From contig CM037790.1 of the NCBI GenBank assembly GCA_021229015.1, positions 51,142,033-51,206,032 of the forward strand: 64,000 bases of DNA, read 5' to 3'. The stretch comes from Solen grandis (lineage: Eukaryota > Mollusca > Bivalvia > Adapedonta > Solenidae). The translations under genes were made by a program, and so were the position numbers. The notes beneath the pieces were generated by a model. That model ran no database searches. It saw only the letters and a list, made by a program, of their open reading frames with translations, and was not told the origin of the DNA. Position 1 is the first letter of the stretch, and every line of letters begins with the position of its first letter. Shown in pieces: positions 46,235 through 58,264 of this stretch.

Positions 46235-49200
46235 TTTGATAAATTAGATGTTTTATTTCAGAACCATTTATTTTATGTTTGGATGTAAAACAAATAAATA
46301 TAGTATGTATGTAGTCAATGAATCATGAAATTGTAGGGACACATGTGTGAGAATGAGCCAGAATTACTGAACAGAACAAATGCCAAATACAACAGAAACA
46401 ACTAAAATAGAACTGTACTATATCTGAAACGTGTACAATCAACATTAATCATATGCCTGTTCTCACTTAAAACAATAGTAACAAAGGTATACAGTAAATG
46501 AGTTGCTATGTACAAATAAGTTGAAATGACGTATAGTACAAATTAGAAGCAATAGAAAAGTGATAAAAAAAATAGCCTTATAATTCATGACAAAACCTTC
46601 TATGCTGTCACCACCATAATGAGTCTGTCTCCATGGTAACTGATCTCACTAGTTTCCAATCCAACTGTAGTCACAGTTTGTCACAGTTAAGCATCTGGCG
46701 ATCCAGGATTGTATTTTCTAATGTCATATATACAGATATCATATCATATGTGCAACAATTAAATTCTATAACTTTCAGTAGTAATAAAATGTATTAAGGT
46801 AAAAATTCAACTTTTGAAAACTGAAACAGCATGTAGTCAAAAATAAAAGGAAAATGTATGCACAGATCCCATGAGATTTTCTTTTCTGATTTCTTTATCA
46901 CCTTTCTTCAAAATGAATGATTTGCCAATACAACTTGAGAGCTATGAACTGAATGACATGTGTAAACAGTAGAAAACAAGGCTGATCTGCAAAGAACTTG
47001 TTTATAATTGCTTATCACATTTCATGATGTTATTTAGTAACACATACCTTGATACAATGTACAAGACAATATCAACGTTAAACATTTGGGGCCATAATTC
47101 ACAAAGCATCTTCATTTAACTTGTTCACGTTTCATGCTAAAAATAAGAGATAAGAGAATATCTGCTTTAAATACCACACCTAAATAATTGGTTTACTTTG
47201 CTATTCAAAAAAATAAAATGATCGATATTTGTTCCTTTCATCTTGTAAATTAGCTGTTTGGTTTGAGGACATATTTCAGAATATTTGTGATGTGTACATT
47301 AAAATAAAAGTCTTACTACAGCTACTTCCTGAAACTTAATACACTATCATATAGCCCCAGACTGAGAAATCTAGGATTTAATTTGTCTTGTGTGGTGAAA
47401 AAAAATCCATTATCTCATAATGTGAGTGACACCAGACTGAGTACCCACAAACTAGACATATAACTAGAATTACATAACATGTTCTTAGAATAATTGTAAG
47501 GCAATAAGGGTGGGTGAAACAATGCGCTTTTGTACATGCATGAATGAAGACACAATGAGTAAACAAAATATAAATGATTTGGGAAACACAGAACAAAGTT
47601 AAACATACTTCCTTAAAATAAAATCATAAAAACATACAGTTAATTATTGCGCTCATAAAATCATTTCTTGATGTCCTATATAAGCCAGATCTGCTAATAA
47701 ATCACTCACCTGAGTATCACTGATTTTTAATACGGCCAAAAAAAAGAAAAAAGTTCCATTTCTGGTTTCCAGCAAATAAAAAAGAGGGTTGGTAGGTTGG
47801 GATTCTATTTTTTTAGTGTTTTTTTTCCCCATGAAACAAAATGTAAAAAAAGGGGAAATATTTTTCTTTTAAGGTGGAAAGGTAAAATAAACTTTAGGGT
47901 TGGTTGTTAAGAAAGGGAGTAGGTCGGGTGACCAGAAATGGAACTTTTTTTTTGGTCTAAGATGCAATGATATTGCGATCTGTCTTTAAGATTGTGACTA
48001 TCCCATAAGTTTGATCAAGATTGCTTTATAATGTGGTTTCTGCTTTGTAATCTGGCATATTTCCATTATTCAAGAACAATAACTCCTGACCAACAGTGTC
48101 AATATCAACCCTATTCTAACATGACCTACAGATAATAGACCAAGCAATTACAAAAATTCAGAGATTATAAAAGAAATAGCGTTGCCAGAGTGAAAGAAAA
48201 AAAAAAAAAAATGTGGACAATGTATGTACGACAGACATCAAACATTCAATGATCCTTGTAGGAAACCCAACAAAAACATTGAATTTTACAATCTTTGCAA
48301 ATCAATATTTCATACCAATATAACATGTTGATTTGAAGATTATTTAGCTATATGCAGGTCAGATCTGAATGACTTATTTCAAAATATGACATGCTCAATT
48401 TGAAGTACTGGTTTGTAGTGCTGCTGTTTAATAAAGATGTATCTCCTTGTCTTTGCATATCTAGTACAAGAAATTCTCAAATCAAAATGGTATCCATCTT
48501 ACAATGACAACTGATTCTTAAAATATTAAATCTGATACATTTTTTTGGACATTTTATCACTACCATCCATGGATATTCTTTCAGGATTGATAACATGATA
48601 TTTTCAACTTCCGTTTAACCATCCAATTCTTATTTTCCTAGATTTTATTTCAACTTGTTTATTTTATAGCAAACGGGAAACAAAGTCTTACAACTTATAC
48701 AATGCCCTTTCAATGGTTCCTGGGTTGGACCAGTACTTACAACCTGAGAAGATTAGGGAAAAAAACCTTGTCCCCGAAAGGGGTTTGAACCCAAAACTTT
48801 CAGATCTGCTGAACGGTTTGTTTCCATATGACACCCTTTTCGGATTCAATACAACTGAACTACCTTTAAGAAAATATTAATTACCAGTTAAAACTTATTC
48901 CCCATAAAACAAGTTTCATACATTCATTAAAGCACAAAGAGCCATTTTGGGCGTGTGACTTGGTAACTGGTGTTTAGCAGTAAATCATTGCCTGAATCAG
49001 ATCAACAAGTTACAAATCAAAGCATCCTGAGGCCAGAAAGATAGATCAGTGTGAACCGTGCCCTGGAAAGTTGAGTCCGAGAAGGGAAGTTAATCTTGAT
49101 AATTTACTGGAATTAACAAAAAATGAAATCAAGCAGTATTAACAGAAACAAAGCTAAAGCATAGCAGATGTAATGACAGATGAACAATGCAAGCACTAGA

Positions 49201-49654
49201 ACAACTCGAATGATCATTCATGAATGTTTGTGTCAAAAATAGACTGCACATAATCAATATTGAAATAAAATATTTTATGGATGCCAACAAATATACACAT
49301 CATTTTTCTCTAAAAACAGAGAAAACACCTTCTGTCATGAAATTATGATAAAATGAACTTTCAACTGTCCTTCAATGAAACACATCCCTCCTACCTCAGT
49401 TACCTCATGGCATAAAAAAGTTTCAATACTTTATTATTATTATTGCCTGAACTCCATCTGACATTGAAATCTGGATGGAAAATGTATTTCCATGTCTTGA
49501 TAACACATGAAGAAGTCCTCCACAGCACATCGATAAGTCAGTTGGGGCATCACGCCAACAAATCTATGTGTAGACCTCTGTTTTTGTGACCCTTGTAAGT
49601 CAATGTCTCTTGTCACAAACTACAAACATTTAACACAGACCCTGTATCACTGGG
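46235..49654 (-). other. CREB1: Probable long 3' UTR of the CREB gene
   Basis: Some 3.4 kb beyond the stop codon without other coding signal. AATAAA signals lie on the minus strand at 46252-46257 and 46267-46272, just before a tandem array begins. Poly(A)/(T) short runs and one antisense SINE B insertion at 48668-48836 occur inside. The 3' end is inferred from the signals alone; an earlier site is possible. Confidence 0.4.
48668..48836 (-). mobile_element. SINE family B, antisense, in the CREB 3' region
   Basis: Contains gtcttacaacttatacaatg, ggttcctgggttggaccagt acttacaacc and the B-box complement aaggggtttgaacccaaaac. Confidence 0.75.
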
Positions 49655-49799
49655 TTATACCTCTGTCTGACAGTACAATTCCTTTAATGCTTTTAACTCC
49701 TCAATAAGAGTCTTGTTTTGATTTTCAAGCACAGCAACACGGTTCTCCAAACACTTAACATAGTCTTTCTTCTTCCGCCGACACTCTTTTGCAGCTTCT
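49655..49799 (-). CDS. CREB1: CREB gene, last coding exon (bZIP)
   Basis: Acceptor actttttcag. Encodes EAAKECRRKKKDYVKCLENR and the leucine zipper to LYCQTEV, then TAA. Nearly identical to the vertebrate CREB bZIP. Confidence 0.96.
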
Positions 49800-52700
49800 C
49801 TGAAAAAGTCAATAACAAGATCATAAATACTTAAATTGACAGGAAACCAACCACTTTAGGGGAATATCTTTTCTATTCATGATTTCAAATTGTTATTTGA
49901 ATTTTAAGTTATGACAGGTTCATTATTTTACACAGTGTTTTCCTACTCAAAAACAGCATCCCAAACAAATAATTCTGTTCTCCTATGTCAATCAATTAAG
50001 AAGACAGCCATGATGGCTCTTGAAATGCTCACCTGAGAATCAGGTATTAGTGGGTGGAGAAGAAACAGCAAATATCTTTTGATATTAAGGAAAATGGGCT
50101 CTGCCACCTGCCATTCAAATTTTTTGACAGATCCAAATAATTCTAACAGCCTAGGTAGGGACTGACCCAAGGAACATCTGTGCTGAAAAACTTTGAAATC
50201 CAATAAGCACTTTTGGACACAAAGATTTTTCAAATCTGTACTATTACTTCTATGAACATATATGGAAACCGAGCTCCACCCTGGCAGCCATGTTTTTTAC
50301 TAATCCAAATAATTTTTACAATCATGATAGAGTGTGACCCAAGGAACATCCGTGCAAAAAATCTTTGAAATCTTACCATTACTTTTGGAAAAGAAGATTT
50401 TTCAAATTTATTCAAATAAATATAAGGAGAAGAGGCTCTGCCCTTTAGTGACCATGTTTTTGATGGATTCTTTTAATTTTTTACGATGTTGGCAGGAAGT
50501 CACCCAAGAATTCTCTGTACCAAAAATCTTTGAAATCCAATAAGTACTTTAGATCAAAAAGAATTTTCAAATTTGTACTATACACATAAAAGGAAGAAGG
50601 ACTTCGCCCCCTGGCTGCCATTTCTTTTTAATCAATACAATTAATTTTTACAATCTTGGTAGAGAGTGACCCAAGGAACATCTGTGCAAAAAAAAACCCC
50701 TCTGAAATCCAATCAGTACTTTTAGACAAGAACATTTTTCAAATCTGTACTGTATGCATATAATGAAAATGTTTTTTGACCAATCCAAATAATTTTTACA
50801 ATCTTGGTAGAGTGTGACTGACCTAAGGAACATCTGTGCAAATTTTTTATTTATTTTAAAATCCAGTCAGTCCTTTTTCAGAAGATTTTTGAAGTTTTCA
50901 AATTTATTTCCCACTTTAGTTGCCATGGCAACCAGATTTTGGTCTAGAATTTCATTCTTTGAACAACTTTGGATGAGGACTGCCCAAGGAACATTCCTGT
51001 AAAGTTTTTCAAAAACTGGCCCATTAATTTTGGAGATGTTGTTTAAGTTAAATGCTGACGACAGAAGACTGACGCTGGACATTCAGCATGTTGTGCTCGG
51101 GTGAGCTAAAAACCAATCCCAGTGTAGCCACTGTTTAGTTCCGAAAATCATTTTTTTTTGAGAAAATTCAAATGAATTTTGCTTCTATCATTTATTTTCT
51201 AAGACAATCTCAACAAAATTCATTAGTTTACCATGGTATTTTTATTTATTGAGCATGCTATTTCTTCCACTAAATTTGTCTTAAACAAATATGAAATTCA
51301 CAAAATGTAAAGTCATGCAATATCATTTTTTAAAACTTAGTTTACCATTATTCAGCCTTTAAACATTAATTTTTTAGAAGTGCAATGTCTACTTGTCAGA
51401 AAATCTTGACACATTCAAGACAGGAATTTAGAAAACCATGTGTACCTGTTTTTAAGGAGTCTGAGCTCCCTCTTGCGTGATGCCTCCTCACTGGCAGAAT
51501 TGGATGAGCCGAGGGCGGTGGTGTTGGTGGTTGCCATAACAACCCCCTGGGGTAGGGCACCAGGTGTGGCAATCTGGTATGCCTGCATGGTGCCTGTGCT
51601 CCCAACTGTTGACATGAACATTGTATAATAGTGGGTTATTCACTGACAATCTATGGCACATAGTACTGATTAATAAGTGTGGTATATCTTTAACAAGTAA
51701 ATAAGCAATCATTTGACAAATTTCAATTCAAAGTCATCATAACACAAGGTTTCATCTGTCTTAGTGATATGCACTTCATGACCCTAATATTATTTTACCC
51801 TAATATTATTGTCTTTCTAGAAAAGTCTTTAATTCTCTATTGTCATAAAAAAAATCATGGGTTTAAATTCTAAAATTTGCACTCGCCCTTCAAGATTTGA
51901 GATTTTAAAATAAAACAAGAGTGTTCTTTGGAACATATGTGTCACCTGCTGAAGCATGAGAGAAGAAGTGTGACGGACAGACAGATGACGGAAAAGTGAA
52001 CCCTATGTGTCACCTCTGCTTACAGCAGGTGACACAAAAAAAAAGGATAAAATCATGAAAAGGAATCCATGAATTATGCTATATATTCATTCAGCACATT
52101 CTCTTGCACAATGACAATAATTACAAAATCTAAAGACATTACCTGGGATGTAGAACTGTTGCCCATCTGCCCCTTGTGCATACTGTACGATGGTGGCACC
52201 GGTCGATGCCGACCCTGACGATGACGGACTATTTGTCATTGTGAGTGTCTGGAGCCCGTGGGCCACTGGTGTCCCGTCCGCGTTCACACTGATCTGTATT
52301 GCACCCGATGGAATGACTGTAACCAAACAGAGATTGGGTCATGGTGTGATGTATGAACAAAAATAATGAAGACCCAATAGGATCTGTATGGTGTTTTCTT
52401 TGTTTGCTCAGGATATATATTTGTCTACATACATCAGGGTCTGGCATGCAAAATATTCTTTCAGATGCAAGGAATTCAGTCCATATCGCTAAGTTTATCC
52501 TTTGGGATTTTTCGCTCCAATTTAGCAATTGTGAGAATTATGCAACTTACAGAAAACTATAGAAGAAAGAGGTGATATTATTTGACTGATTCTACTTCTA
52601 CAATCAAATTACACCAATCACATTCCATCATAACTGGTCAAATGATTTGCACAATAGCTAAAGCAAATGTAGGTCAATTTCATAAAAGGGGGTCACGAAA

Positions 52701-55128
52701 AAACATAAACTTGAAGAAAACATGACTACATGACTTTTGCGACATATTCAGTCACCAAAATCAGCAGATTTTCTGAGCTTTTAACCCTCAAACTGGCTAA
52801 ATGACATCCCAGATATTTCAAAATATATTTCTTAATCTATATTTTGAGGGGTCACTTGACATCAGTTTGAAAAATCCAAGTGAAAACCATGTAAAATCTA
52901 TGTCACTCGACATCCGTTTGAAAAATCCAAGTGAAAACCATATACACATGTTTAATCTGCGGAGAAGTAAGTCTTGGGTGATGCTGGTACCTGTAGCGTT
53001 CTGGTACTGGATGGCGGAGTTACTAAGACTGTTGGCCACCTCCTGAGATTCTCCGTCCTGGCTCTGACTGCTGTTGGATTCTTCGTCAATCTTTGATACC
53101 GACACTGGTGACGACAGGTCGTTCAATATTTTTCTGTAAGTGGGTTTGTACATAAATTACATCTGACAGAGAATTTTCAGGTAAATGTATACTTTCAGGG
53201 CTTTTCCCCAAAATATAATATTAAGACCCATCCCCCAACAACTGAAAAAAAGGCCTGATTTTAAAATAAACTGGAAACAAAGTAGCTTAAACTGATCCCT
53301 TACAACGGTTTCTTGGTTTGAGTATTTTGTATCATGGTGGGCCTTAAAAACTTCCCCAAAAAGGTTTAAAATACTTTCAGATTCATGGTCAATGTATGAA
53401 GAACTGGATAATGGTACTGTTTATTCTCATTATGCAAGAAAGAATCTTAATGAAAAACAAAATACTGCAGGTTATGAAGAAATTCTCCCAAACAAAAAAG
53501 ACTTCTTCCCAAACCAAGTCCATTATATAGAGATACTCCCCAATTCAAAAAATCTTCAGTCAGTTTCCAATAATTTATAAATGCAAATTTATTCTTCTGA
53601 AGGGAAAGCCTATAGATTTACGGTTAACAGGCTAGGAAGCACCTACCAAGTTAGCTTGATACTCAATCAATAATCTTTTTGAGTCAGGGCAGCTAAAAAA
53701 TTAGCTCCTGAAAATCAGTTCTATCACATTTTGCATACATAAAATATAACTTTCAAACCCAAGTTCACCATAATATAGCCGAATCAGACTGAAAGGAAAT
53801 CATGAACAAGAATTTTCTAAAATAGCTTTTGGGTAGATAATTTACTTCATATTTTTTTGGTAATGACCGGTTGATTTATTTAGTTTACCGTCGCTGTGAC
53901 AGTATTCAAGTCATATAGCGATGCCCAGCCAATTACAGGTGGAGGAAGACCCCAAATGCACAGAGGCATCTGGGTTGAACCACCGACCTACCGCAAGCCA
54001 GCTGGAAGGCTTCCTCACATGAAACTCCAAATGACCCTGCCGGGATTCAAACCCACGCAGTGAGGGGCTAAGTGAGTGTTAAAGTCAGCGACTTTAACCC
54101 CTCGACCACGGAGACACTGATTTTCAGTAAGTTAAGAGAATGTGCCTTACCTGTATGATGGTCTTCGAGACAAAATTTCTCTCCGTTTCTTGCCTTCTGC
54201 GTCCTCTGTTAAATCGTCATCAACTTGTGCTACCTGAAATACAAAAACCATTTTACATTAACGACAATTTCAACATTAACGACAATGTCAAAGTAGAGTT
54301 TGAGGAAAAAGCAAACTTTTACCTTACATATTTTGGGGAAGACAAAAAGGTCAGTTTTTGGTCTTATAAAGTATATAACTTTTATCGAAAGAAATTCTTC
54401 TAAGGATGATTCTTATTTACAATTTTCGGATAAAAGGAATTAAGTATTTTGCTTTATTTAACAAAATATTTTTTATCATACCATCTTCACATAGGAAAGC
54501 AAAATCAGACTAAACAAGCTTACACCCCAAAACCAGACTTCATGTTCATGAAAAGACCATGCGAACAGCCATAAAACCAGATCAGCCTGCGAGTAACTTG
54601 CAGGCTGATCAGGTTTTATGCTGTTCGCTGCTCCTCAGTGGTCCTGGAAATGAGGACTTTATAATTAAATTTGGTAAGGTTTAACTGCGGTTTTCTGCAG
54701 ATCATCTTTATGTGGTACCTATTGAGTGCGTCAAAATGAGTCTATATGAGGGAAAGGGTTAAGGCATATTAAGTCAAGTTGACATAAATTACTACCCTAC
54801 TGGGTATCAGAGAAACAAGACTGATGATATTCACCAAATAATATTACTTAGCACTTCTTATGGATGATGGATTTTATGTCTTATTTTGGTTTTATTCTGG
54901 CCATGTTTGCACACTGAATTCAAATGTAAAGTATGCAGTACTCACTCGTACCACTTGGATTGTGGGTACGCCTGATCCTGCTTGCTGTATGACAGAGTTC
55001 TGGCTGGCCTGGATGATGTGCTGGTTTGGTTGGATTACAGACTGTACTTGAAGTGGACTGGCGAGGGAGACCTGGACCATAGACAGACTCTGACTTACGT
55101 CTAGTTCTGTACTCACGCCTTCCGACAT
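49655..55128 (-). CDS. CREB1: CREB1/ATF1/CREM-family transcription factor (cAMP response element binding protein)
   Basis: Six coding exons join in frame to 295 aa: 55128-54946, 54233-54151, 53133-52991, 52316-52143, 51605-51446 and 49799-49655. All borders are GT-AG. It is a nuclear bZIP dimer that binds TGACGTCA and activates genes on phosphorylation. Residues 1-61 are Gln/Ser-rich. The kinase-inducible domain carries REILSRRPSYRKILNDLSS, with Ser87 equal to mammalian Ser133, the PKA/CaMK site that recruits CBP. A Gln/Thr/Ser-rich activation region follows (about 137-235), with IVQYAQGADGQQ as in Q2 of vertebrate CREB. The basic region starts about 238 (KNREAAKECRRKKK), and the zipper has Leu265, 272, 279 and 286. 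It is shorter than the 327-341-aa mammalian forms, mainly before the KID. It is probably the single ancestral CREB1/CREM/ATF1 gene of the species (inference). Confidence 0.95.
50000..51107. repeat. Array element in a CREB intron, bounded by gctcacctgag ... gctcgggtgagc
   Basis: Repeated blocks with gtgacccaaggaacatctgt and tttgaaatccaataagtact recur about every 150-180 bases. The left end gctcacctgag is at 50027-50037 and the right end gctcgggtgagc at 51095-51106. Same ends as the array at 45438-46199 but different interior. Confidence 0.75.
51446..51605 (-). CDS. CREB1: CREB gene, exon with the start of the basic region
   Basis: Acceptor catgtcaacag, donor aaacag|gtacac. Encodes GSTGTMQAYQIATPGALPQG and, at its end, ASRKRELRLLKN. 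Confidence 0.92.
51606..52142. other. CREB intron with a small palindrome-ended element
   Basis: At 51915-52036 there is a short element with ends gtgtcacctgctgaagc and gcttacagcaggtgacac and a gtgtgacggacagacag middle. No exon was recognised. Confidence 0.55.
52143..52316 (-). CDS. CREB1: CREB gene, Q2-type activation exon
   Basis: Acceptor tttggttacag, donor atcccag|gtaatg. Encodes IPSGAIQISVNADGTPVAHG through ATIVQYAQGADGQQFYIP. Confidence 0.92.
52317..52990. other. CREB intron
   Basis: Contains a 2x direct repeat at 52847-52942 (gacatc.gtttgaaaaatcca agtgaaaaccat). No other exon was seen. Confidence 0.5.
52991..53133 (-). CDS. CREB1: CREB gene, exon after the phosphorylation site
   Basis: Acceptor cccacttacag, donor gctacag|gtacca. 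Encodes KILNDLSSPVSVSKIDEESN through SAIQYQNA, completing the kinase-inducible helix. Confidence 0.93.
53258..53372 (-). mobile_element. SINE family B fragment
   Basis: Contains aaactggaaacaaagtagct and ccttacaacggtttcttggt, a decayed antisense copy in a CREB intron. Confidence 0.5.
53878..54117 (-). mobile_element. SINE family D, near full length, antisense
   Basis: Contains accgtcgctgtgacagtatt, ttacaggtggaggaagaccc, ccaccgacctaccgcaagcc and the head complement gccgggattcaaacccacgc ... cctcgaccacggagaca. It ends 33 bases from the KID exon of CREB. Confidence 0.8.
54151..54233 (-). CDS. CREB1: CREB gene, KID exon with the phosphoacceptor serine
   Basis: Acceptor tttgtatttcag, donor catacag|gtaagg. 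Encodes VAQVDDDLTEDAEGKKRREI then LSRRPSY. The Ser in RRPSY is residue 87. Confidence 0.95.
54541..54762 (+). mobile_element. TTAA MITE, copy 4, 5' end lost
   Basis: Has the hairpin (cctgcgagtaacttgcagg), gcgtcaaaatgagtctatat and the 3' end gagggaaagggttaa, but the 5' terminal repeat is missing. It lies in a CREB intron. Confidence 0.8.
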
Positions 55129-55159
55129 GATGACAGGCAACTGGGAAGCAGACCTTCAC
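54946..55159 (-). CDS. CREB1: CREB gene, first coding exon (ATG at 55128)
   Basis: Acceptor gtgtgttgtag at 55160, then 31 bases of 5' UTR, then ATG TCG GAA. Encodes MSEGVSTELDVSQSLSMVQV through IQVVR. Donor tacga|gtgagt. Confidence 0.9.
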
Positions 55160-57003
55160 CTACAACACACGCAACATGAAAGGTAAAACTTTATTAGTGT
55201 TCATTAACAAGGTCCTCTGGTGCTCGGAGCCTCCACTGATTCAATTTATTTACCTCTGCATCCTGCATCCAGGATGCAATGTTTTTGCTGTGGATGCAAT
55301 GTTTTAATTTCAATGCGTCTAGTGGATGCATAAAATATACAGGAAATATATTGAAATCAAAGTAAAATGCATACTTTCCATATTGGGACTTTTATAAAAA
55401 AATTTAGCCCAGTGAGACCAAGAACTTTTGCTACATAAGTTGTAAAAATATCACTGATAATGTTGTTTGTTTGTTTAATGGGTTTTATGTCATGTTGACA
55501 GTATTTCAGTCTTTTGGATAATATGTCTACCATACTTGAGACAAATACAGTGCTGCCACACTGTAGTATCATGCCGAAGACGTGCAAGCGACTGTGATAA
55601 AAAATTTTACGATGTTTAGAACTGTAAATAAACTCAGGTGATTTTTGTACGAAATTTTAATTCACACTGATAAATATTGCAAATTTTATCTCGCACCACT
55701 CTGTTCATATGGTTTTTCTTAATACAAAATGATTTCTATGCAGAATGGCCCTTTTACACTCGAATTTTTAAAATAAAAGTATCTCAGAAATTCCATCTGC
55801 TGTGTTTAAATATTTATAAATGGAAGTCATACGTGTACAATTCGCAACTGCTATGACGTCACCTAGGGGGCGGAGTTAGGACCACACACAATGCTGGCAT
55901 AATATTTGACTTGTAATGTATTTAATGTTATTTTCGAGTGAATAATTATTTATATAAGAATTATTTTGGAGGGTATCAATGTGAATTTGATAGAATTAAT
56001 TGGTACGTGAACATTTTTTATTCTATCTATTTTATTTATGTTACATTTCCTAATTAAATCTTAGGGGAGCGCAGTTTGGGCACTTGAGGATATATGTTGA
56101 GTTTACTTTTTTTCCCCACTAGATAATGAATGTTGATACTCTTTATAAGACTGTATAAAGATACATTTAGGAACTCATGGCTGGTCTCTGAGAAGGAATT
56201 ATGTTTTTCAAGAACTTCTTAAGTATGAAGGAAGAAAAAAGTGCATTCAGAGCAAAAAGCAACCACACATTTTCAGTCAGTACAAGCAATTTATACACAA
56301 ACTGCCAACGCTCTTTTTTCACTGATGTCTGAATCTGTCATCCCAATATTGGATTTTACACAACGGAAAGTATTACAGAAACTTTAATATTTTGGTCAAT
56401 ATTTTGGTTCTGTGAATAATTTGTAGACAGCTTAAAGGATAAACATTTTTTGTGAGTCGGTGACTGACACCTACTCAATAATCACACTGCTGACTGCAGT
56501 GACCCATCAATCAAAGATTACTTTCTATAATCATAATAAAACTTACGAATATCAGTCAATTGAACTGTAACAACTGAAAAATAATGACTAATTCATCGAA
56601 GGCCGAAAGGCTTCACGCAGTAAGGCAAGAGAGGAAGCTCCGCTAAGTTAAATGTTCGAGGTGAAAATCGACCGATCTTTTTTTACGAATGTTATCTTCT
56701 CATTATTTCTTTCTCTTTTTTTTACAAATCTTTTATTTGAATATCAAAAGATAGAAAGAAAGTAACCGAGAAACAAAAATAAATGACGTAATACACTAAC
56801 CAGCGTTAACAAGGGAATCCCAATGGCCGTCCATTTTTTTCCTTTGGGGAAGCCCTGTGTAAAAGTAAAGTTGGCGAAATATGTAGATTCTCTCGAATAT
56901 TTTTTCTTCGACAAATCTTCAAAATTGGCGTGCTCCCCGGTCTAATACCACATTTTAATACATGTCATCTGTGTTTACACACTACTATTGAAAGGGTACC
57001 TAC
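55160..57003. other. CREB intron 1
   Basis: Contains a SINE A fragment at 55461-55588 (antisense). A full CRE palindrome TGACGTCA lies at 55854-55861, and a TGACGTAA half-variant at 56784-56791. No other coding exon was recognised. Confidence 0.5.
55461..55588 (-). mobile_element. SINE family A fragment
   Basis: gttgtttgtttgtttaatgg, cagtatttcagtcttttgga and gtgctgccacactgtagtat match the tail half of family A in antisense. Confidence 0.65.
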
Positions 57004-57150
57004 CAATTACGCAGATTTCGTCACCAATCTTGCCACCAATTAGAGTGGATAAACTTGCAGATACGTAGTCGCCACGTCAAACGACGACCATCAGCGTCAT
57101 CACTTTATCAACAGAACCGAAGCACCGAGAAAAATTGAACATTACTCCGC
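57004..57150 (-). other. CREB1: Candidate untranslated first exon of CREB
   Basis: A donor-like gtaggt at 57003-56998 faces the minus strand and follows a CpG-richer stretch just inside a CRE at 57196. Upstream boundary and use are inferred; no transcript data. Confidence 0.3.
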
Positions 57151-57195
57151 CGCCCCCATACAAATTTCGCTTTACGATTGGTTGAATTCTGAGAA

Positions 57196-57203
57196 TGACG
57201 TCA
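57196..57203. promoter_or_regulatory. Full CRE palindrome TGACGTCA in the presumed CREB promoter
   Basis: The exact 8-base CRE lies about 50-200 bases upstream of the candidate first exon. Vertebrate CREB1 promoters are known to contain CREs that mediate autoregulation; here this is only inferred from position. Confidence 0.45.
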
Positions 57204-57209
57204 TTTCAC

Positions 57210-57950
57210 CGGATATGTTAGAACTATTTATTTATTTTATATATGAAACAAGGTCAAAGACATTAAATCATATCAAAAATATTTTCATCAATATAATTCT
57301 TTCATTTTAACCAAGTACTCAACACAATGATTAAGCTTAAGCAAATCAATTCATGTACAAAACCAGTTTAAGCAGTAGATTATGGAACTATTTTTTGAAG
57401 CACACTATTCTTTCAACTGTAATTTGGTTTGCACCTACGAAGGCCACCAAACTATTTCATTTGTTGAATATCTCAGTTTAAATGCATTGATGATAATATT
57501 AATTTGATCCATTTGTGGATGAAATTCCTTACTGATCTTTTAATCTACAATTCAACAAGCTTATAAAACTATCGTATTCGTTTAATACGCATCCCGTGTA
57601 CTGAATCTGAATGGTATACTTTGTATGTTGTCTAGATCCCATAATGTGATGACTATAACCACATGTTCTGTGTGATTCTTATTTTTCCAAAGTTATGTGC
57701 ACGTACAAATTAAATTAATATTTTGTTGTTTCATTATCTTGGTGGACTATATTTGTAAGTACCTGTCTCTCCTTCTTTCACCCTCTCTCTCTTCGTATGT
57801 GTGAATGTGTACAGATCTATATTATACATGTATTTAAACATGTAACAACTTTCTGCACAAATTTCTTCATTCTTTTAAATCGTAGAGTCTATATATATCA
57901 TCACGTGTATACATTATTAACTGGTATGCCTATTCGGAAATGTATATTAA
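57210..57950. other. No gene seen
   Basis: AT-rich DNA upstream of the CREB gene; only a short (CT)-rich stretch near 57766-57795. Confidence 0.5.
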
Positions 57951-58263
57951 TGTAGACCAGTGGCAGATTCAGGGGGGGAGGGAGGCACCCGGCGCGCACC
58001 CTCTAAAAATTTCCCGATCACATACCCCCCCCCCCAACAAAAACCCTCACAAGAATGCACTATTTTACACCTTTACATTAAAAAAAATAGCATGGGAATT
58101 CCCCAGGATCCCTAATCCAACCGGAACTATAGCCTTATCACGGCCCTGGCAAAGCGGTAAACCCGCGCTTGCATTGGAAATGCCTACATTTTTTAAATAT
58201 CGCACCCCCTTACCTAAACTCCTGGATCCGGGTAGACTTTGGGTAGGTCAACAAAAATTTTAG
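57951..58263. repeat. Dispersed repeat with ccagtggcagattcagggg start
   Basis: GC-rich stretch with G- and C-runs; it begins accagtggcagattcagggg and ends near ctcctggatccgggtagact, partly inverted. Similar ends occur on widespread animal repeats (recall). The frame across it is not a gene. Confidence 0.5.
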
Positions 58264-58264
58264 C

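Noticed and set aside
55129..55140. Upstream TTG start giving MPVI before the CREB ATG
   Set aside because: Not an ATG; the ATG at 55128 gives MSEG and is the first ATG in the exon in this frame.
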